Origin: Alkaliphilus flagellatus
GTDB lineage: Bacteria > Bacillota > Clostridia > Peptostreptococcales > Natronincolaceae
Direction of reading: 5' to 3'
NCBI RefSeq assembly: GCF_018919215.1
Contig: NZ_JAHLQK010000001.1
Span: 714,430 to 778,429 of the forward strand
DNA length: 64,000 bases
The translations under genes and the position numbers were made by a program. This document shows, piece by piece, positions 45,119 through 52,961 of this stretch. The notes below the pieces were generated by a model, which had not been told where the DNA came from, ran no database searches, and saw only the letters and a list, made by a program, of their open reading frames with translations. The first letter of the stretch is position 1. The number at the start of each line of letters is the position of its first letter.

Positions 45119-46807
45119 ATGAAGGGGACAATGATTATAGACGGCAGAAATGTAGAATTTAATAAAGAAAAAAACGTATTAGAGGTAGTGAGAAAAGCTG
45201 GCATTAATTTGCCAACCTTCTGCTATCATTCTGAGCTAAGTATTTATGGTGCCTGTAGAATGTGTATAGTGGAGGATACATGGGGGAATACATTTGCTTC
45301 TTGTTCTCAGCTACCAAAGGATGGTATGGAGATATTTACAAATACTCCTAAGGTACGGAAGTACAGAAAAACAATACTTGAAATGATACTAGCAAACCAT
45401 GATAGAGATTGTACTTCCTGTGATAGAACTGGAAAATGTGAACTTCAAGAATTAGCCATTAGATTTGGCATTAAAGATATTAGATTTGATGAAATTAGAA
45501 AAAAACTCCCAATAGATAAAAGTAGTCTAAGTATAGTTAGAAATCCAAATAAATGTATTCTATGTGGTGACTGTGTAAGAGTATGTGAAGAGATGCAAGG
45601 GGTAGGTGCTTTAAGCTTTGCATATAGGGGTTCAAATATGACAGTGTCACCAGCCTTTAATAGGGATATAGCTGAAATAAATTGTGTTAACTGTGGACAG
45701 TGTAGAGCTGTTTGTCCTACTGGTGCAATTATCATAAAAAATGAAAATCACAGGGTATGGGAAGCGGTCCATGATAAGTCAAAGAGAGTAATTGCGCAGA
45801 TAGCCCCAGCCGTAAGGGTAGCACTAGGTGAAGAGTTTGGACTAAATCCAGGAGAAGTAACTATAGGAAAAATTATAGCTGCACTTAAGACCATTGGTGT
45901 TGATGAAGTTTATGATACTGCATTTGCTGCAGATATGACAGTTATTGAGGAAAGTAAGGAATTTGTAGAGAGATTGACTTCAGGAGAACACCTACCACTA
46001 TTTACTTCCTGCTGTCCTGGATGGGTGAAGTTTGCAGAGAATAAGTTTCCAGATATTATGGATAATATATCCACGTGCAAGTCTCCACAACAGATGTTTG
46101 GAGCAGTTATAAAAGAATATTACAAGGAAGTAAGCAAGAAAGAAGGTAAAGAAACTGTAATGATATCGGTAATGCCTTGTACTGCTAAAAAAGCAGAAAT
46201 AGCTAGAGAAGAATTCCAGCATGAAGGCATGAGAGATGTGGATATAGTAATTACCACTCAAGAACTGGCGCTTCTTATTAAAGAAGCTGGAATTATATTT
46301 GCGCAATTAGAAGAAGAAGCATTTGATATGCCATTTGGATTAGCAAGTGGTTCTGGAATAATATTTGGAGCTACTGGTGGGGTTACTGAGGCTGTAGTTA
46401 CTAGGTTATTAAAAGACAAACCAGATCATTCTGCAAAGGATGTATTATTTAAAAATGTAAGAGGAATGGAAAATTTAAAGGAGGCAACCTTTAATGTAGC
46501 TGGAAAAGAAGTTAAAGTTGCCGTAGTACATGGTTTAAAGAGTACAGATGAACTAATAAAGCAAATTAAAGCGGGAGAAAGATATTATGATTTTATAGAA
46601 GTAATGGCTTGTCCAGGTGGATGTATAGCTGGTGGGGGACAGCCAATTCCTATAAATACAGAAATGAGAAAGGAAAGAGCTAAAGGACTTTACAAGCTTG
46701 ATAGAACATCACATATCAAGAGTTCAGAGAAAAATCCACTAGTATTATCATTGTTTGAAAATATACTAAAGGATAATCATGAATTATTACATGTGCATAA
46801 AAAATAA
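45119..46807 (+). CDS. hydA: [FeFe]-hydrogenase catalytic subunit HydA
   Basis: The 562-aa catalytic subunit that makes H2 from protons with electrons from NADH and ferredoxin together. N-terminal 2Fe-2S domain (CYHSELSIYGACRMC), a His-Cys3 4Fe-4S site (HDRDCTSCDRTGKCELQ), a two-cluster ferredoxin domain (CILCGDCVRVCEE, CVNCGQCRAVCPTGA) and the H-cluster with the three signatures TSCCPGW, MPCTAKKAE and EVMACPGGCIAGGGQP. All catalytic cysteines are present. It matches group A3 HydA but lacks the extra C-terminal 2Fe-2S domain found in longer homologues such as that of Thermotoga. Confidence 0.96.
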   Translation: MKGTMIIDGRNVEFNKEKNVLEVVRKAGINLPTFCYHSELSIYGACRMCIVEDTWGNTFASCSQLPKDGMEIFTNTPKVRKYRKTILEMILANHDRDCTSCDRTGKCELQELAIRFGIKDIRFDEIRKKLPIDKSSLSIVRNPNKCILCGDCVRVCEEMQGVGALSFAYRGSNMTVSPAFNRDIAEINCVNCGQCRAVCPTGAIIIKNENHRVWEAVHDKSKRVIAQIAPAVRVALGEEFGLNPGEVTIGKIIAALKTIGVDEVYDTAFAADMTVIEESKEFVERLTSGEHLPLFTSCCPGWVKFAENKFPDIMDNISTCKSPQQMFGAVIKEYYKEVSKKEGKETVMISVMPCTAKKAEIAREEFQHEGMRDVDIVITTQELALLIKEAGIIFAQLEEEAFDMPFGLASGSGIIFGATGGVTEAVVTRLLKDKPDHSAKDVLFKNVRGMENLKEATFNVAGKEVKVAVVHGLKSTDELIKQIKAGERYYDFIEVMACPGGCIAGGGQPIPINTEMRKERAKGLYKLDRTSHIKSSEKNPLVLSLFENILKDNHELLHVHKK

Positions 46808-46817
46808 TGTCAAGGGG

Positions 46818-46851
46818 ACGGTTCATTTGGTAATTTTGCTAAATGGACCGT
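46818..46851 (+). repeat. REP-like hairpin between hydA and hydE
   Basis: ACGGTTCATTT pairs with AAATGGACCGT (one G-T) around 12 bases, preceded by CAAGGGG. The GGGGACGGTTC core is like the REP-type elements spread through many Clostridia with REP-associated tyrosine transposases. Only this copy is seen in the window, so the repeat status is inferred. Confidence 0.45.
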
Positions 46852-46881
46852 ATCTACTATAAACTTAACAGAGGTAAATAA

Positions 46882-47937
46882 ATGAAAATAATAAATCTAA
46901 TAGATAAACTACATAAAACCAATAATTTAGATTATGATGAGCTAGTATTTATCCTAGATCATATTGAAGAGTCTGGAAAGGACTATCTTATTGAGAAAGC
47001 TCATGAAACAAGAATGAAAATCTATGGTGATAAGGTCTATATGAGGGGATTAATAGAATTTACAAATCACTGTAAAAGAGGCTGTAAATATTGTGGGATA
47101 AATGCTTCAAATAAAAACGTGGAAAGATATAGATTAACTTTAGAGAATATTCTTCAATGCTGTGATGTAGGCTATAACTTAGGGTATAGAACATTTGTAT
47201 TACAAGGGGGAGAAGATGACTATTATTTAGATAATATGATAGTTGGCGTAATCACTGAAATAAAAGATAAATATCCAGATGTTGCAGTAACCCTTTCAAT
47301 AGGTGAGAAATCCTATGAATCCTATGAAAAATATTATAAGGCAGGGGCAGATAGGTATCTTCTTCGACATGAAACAGCCAGCCGAAAACTATTTGAAAGA
47401 ATACATACAAATTCCAACTATGATAATAGAATGGAATGCCTTTGGAATCTAAAGAAAATAGGATATCAGGTAGGCGCAGGATTTATGGTTGGAATACCAA
47501 CACAAGCCAAAGAGGATCTAGCTAAGGATATCCTGTTTCTAAAAGAATTAGAGCCTGAAATGGTGGGCATAGGACCATTTATTCCACACAGGGATACCAT
47601 CTACAAATATGAAGAGGGGGGTACACTTAGGGATACTATTACTATAATTGCCTTAACTAGATTGTTTTTACCTTATTCATTATTGCCAGCAACAACAGCT
47701 TTAGGGACAATACATCCTCTTGGAAGAGAACAGGGAATAAAGGCAGGAGCCAATGTAGTTATGCCAAATCTCTCACCTACTAAGGTGAGAGAAAAGTACT
47801 CCTTATATGATGGAAAGATTTGCACCGGCGATGAAGCAGCCGAATGTAGAAGCTGCATAGAGAATAGAATAGTATCATCAGGTTTTTCCATAGATATGTC
47901 TAGAGGAGACAATATAAAGTGGAGGACAAGAATATGA
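46882..47937 (+). CDS. hydE: [FeFe]-hydrogenase H-cluster maturase HydE
   Basis: HydE is the radical-SAM enzyme that works on the organometallic precursor of the H-cluster. The 351-aa protein has the motif CKRGCKYCGI, GEDDYYLDN, RHETASRKLF and the C-terminal cysteines CTGDEAAECRSC that hold a second Fe-S cluster in many HydE. It starts 75 bp after hydA with AACAGAGGT as RBS. hydG overlaps its end by 4 bases, so the maturases are translated together. Confidence 0.95.
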   Translation: MKIINLIDKLHKTNNLDYDELVFILDHIEESGKDYLIEKAHETRMKIYGDKVYMRGLIEFTNHCKRGCKYCGINASNKNVERYRLTLENILQCCDVGYNLGYRTFVLQGGEDDYYLDNMIVGVITEIKDKYPDVAVTLSIGEKSYESYEKYYKAGADRYLLRHETASRKLFERIHTNSNYDNRMECLWNLKKIGYQVGAGFMVGIPTQAKEDLAKDILFLKELEPEMVGIGPFIPHRDTIYKYEEGGTLRDTITIIALTRLFLPYSLLPATTALGTIHPLGREQGIKAGANVVMPNLSPTKVREKYSLYDGKICTGDEAAECRSCIENRIVSSGFSIDMSRGDNIKWRTRI

Positions 47938-49307
47938 TTAATCATAATTATATATATAATTTATTAGAAGAAACAAAGAATGCAACAAAGGAAGATGTTA
48001 GAGACATATTAGATAGGGCAAATAATAAAGAAGACTTATCCCATAGAGATATAGCCATTCTACTTCAATCAGAAGATGAAAATGATCTAAAAGAAATTTT
48101 CAAAATAGCCAGGAAGATAAAAAATGAAATATATGGGAAACGTATTGTAATTTTTGCTCCACTTTATTTAAGTGATTATTGTGCAAATAACTGTGTCTAC
48201 TGCGGGTATAAAAGAGAGAATAATTTTAAAAGAAGAAAACTTACTAGGCAAGAAATACAGGAAGAAGTAAAACTATTAGAAAAGATGGGCCATAAAAGAC
48301 TAGCTATAGAGGCCGGAGAGGACCCTATAAATTGTGATATAGAGTACATTTTAGAAGCCATAGAAGCTATCTATGAAACCTATAATGATAATGGCAAGAT
48401 TAGAAGAGTCAATGTAAATATTGCAGCAACTACAGTAGATAACTATAGAAAATTAAAGGATGCAGGTATAGGTACTTATATACTATTTCAAGAAACTTAT
48501 CATAAACCCACCTATGAAAAAATGCATCCAAATGGACCAAAGGCAAATTATGATTACCATCTAACAGCTTTCAATAGAGCCATTGAAGGAGGTATAGATG
48601 ATGTGGGGGCAGGGGTTTTATTTGGATTATATGATTATAAATTTGAAGTATTAGCTCTAATGCTTCATAATGAGTATTTGGAAAAGAAATATGGTGTAGG
48701 CTTTCATACTATTTCTGTACCAAGGCTTAAAAAAGCTGAAGGGATGGAGCTTAGCTTATTCCCCCATATAGTAACAGATGATGAATTTAAAAAAATTGTT
48801 GCTATTATTAGACTTGCAGTTCCATTTACAGGGATCATTCTATCCACAAGAGAAACCTATGAAATGAGAAAAGAAGTAATAGAATATGGTGTATCTCAAA
48901 TTAGTGCTGGGTCTTGTACTGGGGTAGGAGGATATAAGGAAAATGAAGATAGAAAAAGTAAATCTCAATTTGAAGTAGCTGATAATAGAAAACCCTTTGA
49001 AGTAATAAAAGAGTTAATAGATAGTGGACATATTCCATCCTATTGTACGGCCTGCTATAGGATGGGAAGGACTGGGGATAGGTTTATGCAATTGGCAAAG
49101 TCAGGGCAAATACAGAACGTTTGTGGACCTAATGCACTTATGACTCTAATGGAGTATGCTTTAGATTATGGAAATAAAGATTTTCAAGATGTAATAAATC
49201 AAATGATAGATAGGGAGATAGTAAACATCGAAAGGGAAGATATAAAGAATCTTCTTCAAGAAAAAATAGATAGAATAAAACAAGGAGAAAGGGATTTATA
49301 TTTATAA
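47934..49307 (+). CDS. hydG: [FeFe]-hydrogenase maturase HydG (tyrosine lyase)
   Basis: HydG splits tyrosine to give CO and CN- ligands for the H-cluster. The 457-aa protein has the radical-SAM motif CANNCVYCGY and the C-terminal cluster motif CTACYRMGRTGDRFM, needed for the auxiliary Fe-S cluster with the labile iron. The ATG at 47934 overlaps the hydE stop (ATGA) and follows GTGGAGGAC; a GTG at 47919 would lie in front of that RBS. Confidence 0.95.
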   Translation: MINHNYIYNLLEETKNATKEDVRDILDRANNKEDLSHRDIAILLQSEDENDLKEIFKIARKIKNEIYGKRIVIFAPLYLSDYCANNCVYCGYKRENNFKRRKLTRQEIQEEVKLLEKMGHKRLAIEAGEDPINCDIEYILEAIEAIYETYNDNGKIRRVNVNIAATTVDNYRKLKDAGIGTYILFQETYHKPTYEKMHPNGPKANYDYHLTAFNRAIEGGIDDVGAGVLFGLYDYKFEVLALMLHNEYLEKKYGVGFHTISVPRLKKAEGMELSLFPHIVTDDEFKKIVAIIRLAVPFTGIILSTRETYEMRKEVIEYGVSQISAGSCTGVGGYKENEDRKSKSQFEVADNRKPFEVIKELIDSGHIPSYCTACYRMGRTGDRFMQLAKSGQIQNVCGPNALMTLMEYALDYGNKDFQDVINQMIDREIVNIEREDIKNLLQEKIDRIKQGERDLYL

Positions 49308-49322
49308 CTAAGGAGAATATCT

Positions 49323-50534
49323 ATGAACAATACACCAAAAGGAAATAGAAGGCATATAGTTGTCTACGGCAAGAGAAATGCAGGCAAATCATCTATTATG
49401 AATAAGATCATAGGTCAGGATGTATCTTTAGTATCAGATATTAAGGGGACTACAACAGATCCAGTGTCTAAAGCAGTAGAGCTGATTCCATTTGGTCCTG
49501 TGGTTTTTATAGATACAGGAGGTATAGATGATGGTGGAGAGTTAGGTGTCTTAAGGGTAGAAAAAGCTATAAAGACCTTAGAAAAAGTAGACTTTGCCAT
49601 ATACGTAATGGCAATAGATGATATTGAACAGGAGTCTTATTTAGAGTTTGTAAAGGAATTTAAAAGAAGAGACATTCCCTACATTACAGTTATCAATAAA
49701 GTTGATATTGTTTCAAAAGAAAGGCTACAAGAAATTAAATATAATATAGAATTTGAGAAGAAATGGGAGAATGTAGTCTTTATATCTACAAAGTATGATA
49801 CTACTATAGAAAATTTAAAGGATGAATTGATAAAAAAACTTAATATAGAGGATAAAGAAGAGACTTTAATAGGAGATATTATCCCCTACGGTGGTAAAAT
49901 TATAATGGTAGTTCCTATAGATTCTGAGGCACCAAAGGGAAGACTTATTTTACCTCAAGTGCAGCTTATTAGAGATTGCTTAGATCATGGGATAAAATCC
50001 TATGTAGTCAGAGATATAGAATTAGCGTCTGCTATAGAGGACTTAAAGGATATAGACCTTATAGTTACTGATTCACAAGTATTTAAGGAAGTAGATAAAA
50101 TAGTACCTAGATATATTAATCTCACCAGCTTTTCTATAATTATGGCCAGACAAAAGGGAGATTTGAAAACATTTTTAGAAGGAATAACAACTATTGAAAA
50201 ATTAAAAGAAAAAGAAAATCCAAGGGTTCTAATTATGGAAAGCTGTTCACATAATACATCCCATGAAGATATAGGAAAGGTTAAAATTCCAAAATTTTTG
50301 ACTAAACATTTAGAAAAGGAAATAGATTTTCATTTTAGAATGGGAGAAGATTTCCTAAAGGATATAGAGTCCTATGATTTGGTGATTCATTGTGGATCAT
50401 GTATGTTAAATAAGAAAAGTATGGCTAGTAGGATTAAAATTTGCCAAGATAATAATGTACCTATTACTAATTATGGTATATTACTTGCTTATTTAACAGA
50501 TACATTAGATAGAGCTACACAGGTGTTTATGTAA
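49323..50534 (+). CDS. hydF: [FeFe]-hydrogenase maturation GTPase HydF
   Basis: HydF is the GTPase scaffold on which the 2Fe subcluster is assembled before it is moved to HydA. The 403-aa protein has an N-terminal GTPase domain with P-loop GKRNAGKSS, the Thr-rich switch GTTTDPV, DTGG and NKVD, a middle dimerisation domain, and C-terminal cluster ligands in ESCSHNTSHEDIG and HCGSCMLNK. It starts 15 bp after hydG and closes the operon. Confidence 0.95.
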   Translation: MNNTPKGNRRHIVVYGKRNAGKSSIMNKIIGQDVSLVSDIKGTTTDPVSKAVELIPFGPVVFIDTGGIDDGGELGVLRVEKAIKTLEKVDFAIYVMAIDDIEQESYLEFVKEFKRRDIPYITVINKVDIVSKERLQEIKYNIEFEKKWENVVFISTKYDTTIENLKDELIKKLNIEDKEETLIGDIIPYGGKIIMVVPIDSEAPKGRLILPQVQLIRDCLDHGIKSYVVRDIELASAIEDLKDIDLIVTDSQVFKEVDKIVPRYINLTSFSIIMARQKGDLKTFLEGITTIEKLKEKENPRVLIMESCSHNTSHEDIGKVKIPKFLTKHLEKEIDFHFRMGEDFLKDIESYDLVIHCGSCMLNKKSMASRIKICQDNNVPITNYGILLAYLTDTLDRATQVFM

Positions 50535-50591
50535 ATAATAGATATTTATTATAAAAGTATGTATGATTAATCGGAATTGTAAGAAAATATA

Positions 50592-50620
50592 TTTACAAGT
50601 AATACTTTTTAATATATACT
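50592..50620 (+). promoter_or_regulatory. promoter of a structured leader RNA
   Basis: TTTACA (50592-50597) and TATACT (50615-50620) are 17 bp apart. A transcript starting near 50627 would run about 340 nt to the terminator at 50931-50967. Confidence 0.6.
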
Positions 50621-50658
50621 GTTATTGTATTTATAATCTAGAAGGAGGGAAGTAAGGA

Positions 50659-50679
50659 ATGAAGCCAGCTAATTGCTAA
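50659..50679 (+). CDS. 6-codon leader peptide MKPANC
   Basis: ATG 50659 follows AGAAGGAGGGAAG, one of the strongest RBSs in the window, and encodes MKPANC then TAA. Its codons are the 5' arm of a long-range stem, the expected place for a ribosome-stalling leader peptide. Confidence 0.6.
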   Translation: MKPANC

Positions 50680-50780
50680 TATTAATTTTATTTCAAAATT
50701 AATAATTATTTTCAAGAGAGTTTACTGTGCCTAATTAGGATTAGGTTTATTTGTTGTACTCTCCTATGGAATTAGCAATT
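50671..50780 (+). promoter_or_regulatory. folded leader RNA with alternative stems
   Basis: AATTGCTAA inside the MKPANC codons (50671-50679) pairs perfectly with TTAGCAATT (50772-50780). Inside lie ATTAATTTT/AAAATTAAT (50681-50703), GAGAGT/ACTCTC (50716-50763) and CCTAAT/ATTAGG. A further hairpin with AATGCTTTTT/AAAAAGTATT follows at about 50850. Translation of the small ORF would prevent the long stem. Confidence 0.55.
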
Positions 50781-50930
50781 TAGAAGGTAACTTACTTACT
50801 AAAATAGATTATCATAATTAAACAAGGTTTATATGGGGTTTTAGTAGAATGCTTTTTATTAAAAAGTATTTTCTCTACTTGTATTTAATTTTGTTTTTAT
50901 TAAATTATAATAATCAGATATTTGTATTTT

Positions 50931-50967
50931 AGACTGTAAGAAGAATATATCTTCTTATGGTCTTTTT
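50931..50967 (+). terminator. terminator of the MKPANC leader RNA
   Basis: GACTGTAAGAAG pairs with CTTCTTATGGTC (two wobble pairs) and is followed by TTTTTT. The 240 bp from here to the S4-domain gene contain two short open pieces (51059-51097, ending MTPFTKVMDLNQ, and 51122-51253, overlapping the gene start) that may be gene remnants. Confidence 0.9.
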
Positions 50968-51209
50968 TATTTTAAATTAAATAAAGGTTAGAGTGGTCTT
51001 TTCTAAATTGCCCATAGAGTACATAAAAGCAAAAAATACATTGATTGGTGGTGAATATATGACACCTTTTACGAAGGTAATGGACTTAAATCAATAAACG
51101 GAAGGAGTATATTAAAAGTTTATGATTGATACATTACCGAAAATAAAAATACAAGAAAATTATTTTTATATTCCTTGCCGTAAAACAAAAATTATCGGAG
51201 GTAAGGAAT

Positions 51210-51716
51210 ATGGAGAAGAAATTAAGTTTAAATTGGAATATATACAATGGTAAGATAGATAAGGAAGAGAGATATTGTCATAATTGTGGAAAAAAAGTAG
51301 AGTTTAAAGATTCATTAAAAAGAAGGCAGAATGCCAATGGAAAAAATATATTCTATTTCGCAATATACAAATGTCCAAATGGACATACATGGAATAAAGG
51401 AATTGATACATTTAAAGCTAAATCAGGCTTAGAGAATGTTGATGAAGACTTTATGATTCAAGAAAGTAAATATGATGAAATTCAAATAGCACAATTTAAG
51501 AAAGATGGTATTACTGAGATAGAAATTTATATTAATACATTGCAGGAAAAAATACGAATAGATAAGTTTTTATCTTCAAAAATCCAAGATATTAGTAGGG
51601 AAAAAATTGTAGAACTAATCACTAAAGGTTTTATAAGAGTGAATAATAACCAAGTCAAATCAAAAGTTAATTTAAGAGAAAAAGATGTTGTAACCTTGTT
51701 AATAAGCAAAATTTAA
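51210..51716 (+). CDS. zinc-ribbon plus S4 RNA-binding domain protein, unknown function
   Basis: A 168-aa protein with two parts. The N-terminal half has a zinc ribbon (YCHNCGKKVEF at about residues 27-37 and YKCPNGHTWNKG at about 53-64). The C-terminal 55 residues are an S4-like RNA-binding domain: IRIDKFLSSKIQDISREKIVELI, then RVNNNQVKSKVNLREKDVV. S4 domains bind rRNA or tRNA, as in RqcP and Hsp15, so a ribosome-linked role is likely. ATG 51210 follows ATCGGAGGTAAG. The leader RNA upstream suggests its level responds to translation stress. No established function is known to me. Confidence 0.7.
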   Translation: MEKKLSLNWNIYNGKIDKEERYCHNCGKKVEFKDSLKRRQNANGKNIFYFAIYKCPNGHTWNKGIDTFKAKSGLENVDEDFMIQESKYDEIQIAQFKKDGITEIEIYINTLQEKIRIDKFLSSKIQDISREKIVELITKGFIRVNNNQVKSKVNLREKDVVTLLISKI

Positions 51717-51725
51717 GCAATAATG

Positions 51726-51758
51726 AAAGACCCTACTGTCAATTCAGCAGGGTCTTAT
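51726..51758 (+). terminator. terminator after the S4-domain gene
   Basis: AAGACCCTACTG pairs with CAGCAGGGTCTT around TCAATT and is followed by ATTG. The T-tract is poor, so it could be partial. Confidence 0.65.
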
Positions 51759-51786
51759 TGCAAAAAATCTATGGGAGATGATAAAA

Positions 51787-52569
51787 GTGAGAATAGGCTT
51801 AGTTCAGATGAGTATGGAGTTTGCAAATCCTGATAATAACTATAAAAAAGCAGAAGAACTTATTAGATTAGCTGCAAAGGAAAATCCAGACACCATAGTT
51901 TTGCCTGAAACATGGAATACAGGTGTTTTTCCTGTAGAGAACATAAAGGAGCTTTGCGATAAAAATGGAAAGCAAACCATAGAGCTGTTTTCATACTTAT
52001 CAAAGGAATTAAATGTGAATATAATCGCCGGTTCTGTTGTAAATGAAAAGGAAGGAGAAATATATAATACATCATATATATTTAATAAAAAGGGTGAATG
52101 TATCGCTGAATATGATAAGACACATCTTTTCTCATTTATGCATGAAGATGATTATTTCAAAAAAGGTAATAGAGTAACAACTTTTGAATTAGATGGAGTA
52201 AAATGTGGAGTAATAATATGCTATGACATTAGATTTTTAGAGCTTGTACGTACTTTAGCTTTACAAGGAATCAAAATACTTTTTGTTGTAGCCCAATGGC
52301 CTGTTTCTAGAATTAAACATTGGGAAATATTGAATGAAGCACGTGCAATTGAAAATCAGATTTTTGTAGCCTGTGTAAATTCGTGTGGTACTGCAGGAGA
52401 GACTATATATGGTGGTCATTCAGCTCTTATTAATCCTTGGGGTGAAACCATAGCTAAAGCATCATATGAAGAAGAAATAATAACAGGTGATTTTGATATG
52501 AAAATATTTGATAAAATTAGAAATACTATAAATGTTTACAATGACAGAAGAACTGACTTATACAGGTAG
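51787..52569 (+). CDS. nitrilase-superfamily carbon-nitrogen hydrolase
   Basis: A 260-aa amidase of the nitrilase superfamily, closest in layout to omega-amidase/YafV-like enzymes that hydrolyse alpha-ketoglutaramate or similar amides. The catalytic Glu-Lys-Cys triad is seen in TIVLPETWNTG, YDKTHLF and GVIICYDIRFLEL. The end NVYNDRRTDLYR is typical of the group. GTG 51787 lies 9 bases after GGGAG; the ATG at 51778 overlaps it. Substrate is unproven. Confidence 0.83.
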   Translation: MRIGLVQMSMEFANPDNNYKKAEELIRLAAKENPDTIVLPETWNTGVFPVENIKELCDKNGKQTIELFSYLSKELNVNIIAGSVVNEKEGEIYNTSYIFNKKGECIAEYDKTHLFSFMHEDDYFKKGNRVTTFELDGVKCGVIICYDIRFLELVRTLALQGIKILFVVAQWPVSRIKHWEILNEARAIENQIFVACVNSCGTAGETIYGGHSALINPWGETIAKASYEEEIITGDFDMKIFDKIRNTINVYNDRRTDLYR

Positions 52570-52677
52570 AGGTGATTTTATTTCAATTTTATCCCAATGT
52601 AATACTAATGAATTGTATAGTGATATATTAATAAGTATAGAATATAAACATACGTATTATTAATAAATAAGAAATAA

Positions 52678-52706
52678 TTGACATTTATTATAGTTAATGT
52701 TAAAAT
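52678..52706 (+). promoter_or_regulatory. promoter of hisS and its attenuator
   Basis: Consensus TTGACA (52678-52683) and TAAAAT (52701-52706) are 17 bp apart, just before the His-rich leader ORF. Confidence 0.75.
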
Positions 52707-52731
52707 GTAAAAAAGTTCGAGGTGAATGAAT

Positions 52732-52791
52732 ATGTATATAAATTATATTGTAACTATAAAACTTCATCACCATCACAGAGAGCACTTATAA
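52732..52791 (+). CDS. histidine-rich leader peptide of hisS
   Basis: ATG 52732 follows CGAGGTGAATG and encodes MYINYIVTIKLHHHHREHL: four histidines in a row plus one near the end. This is the classic design of a His attenuator. Ribosomes would stall here when charged tRNA-His is scarce and allow read-through into hisS. The stop codon is in the 5' arm of the first hairpin. Confidence 0.9.
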   Translation: MYINYIVTIKLHHHHREHL

Positions 52792-52909
52792 CCTTGATTT
52801 TGTATCATAGGTATAAGTGCTATTGGTGCTTGTACCTGTGGTGGCAGATAATTTTGGAAGCCTTACAGGTATTTTATTAAATACATGTAGGGCTTCTTTT
52901 TATTTTTTA
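52781..52909 (+). promoter_or_regulatory. hisS transcription attenuator
   Basis: Pause hairpin: AGCACTTATA (52781-52790) with TATAAGTGCT (52812-52821). Antiterminator: TACCTGT (52833-52839) with ACAGGTA (52865-52871). Terminator: GAAGCCTTACAGGTATT region (52857-52873) with AATACATGTAGGGCTTC region ending at 52896, followed by TTTTTATTTTTT. Antiterminator and terminator share 52865-52871 and exclude each other. Confidence 0.85.
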
Positions 52910-52961
52910 AATAGCAAATAATTTTAATTATAATACTAAATTAATGAAGGAGGAATTGAAA

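Noticed and set aside
51122-51253. 43-codon ORF overlapping the start of the S4-domain gene
   Set aside because: It overlaps the strong RBS and first 14 codons of the real gene in another frame, and has no RBS of its own. It may be an old remnant but is not supported as a gene.
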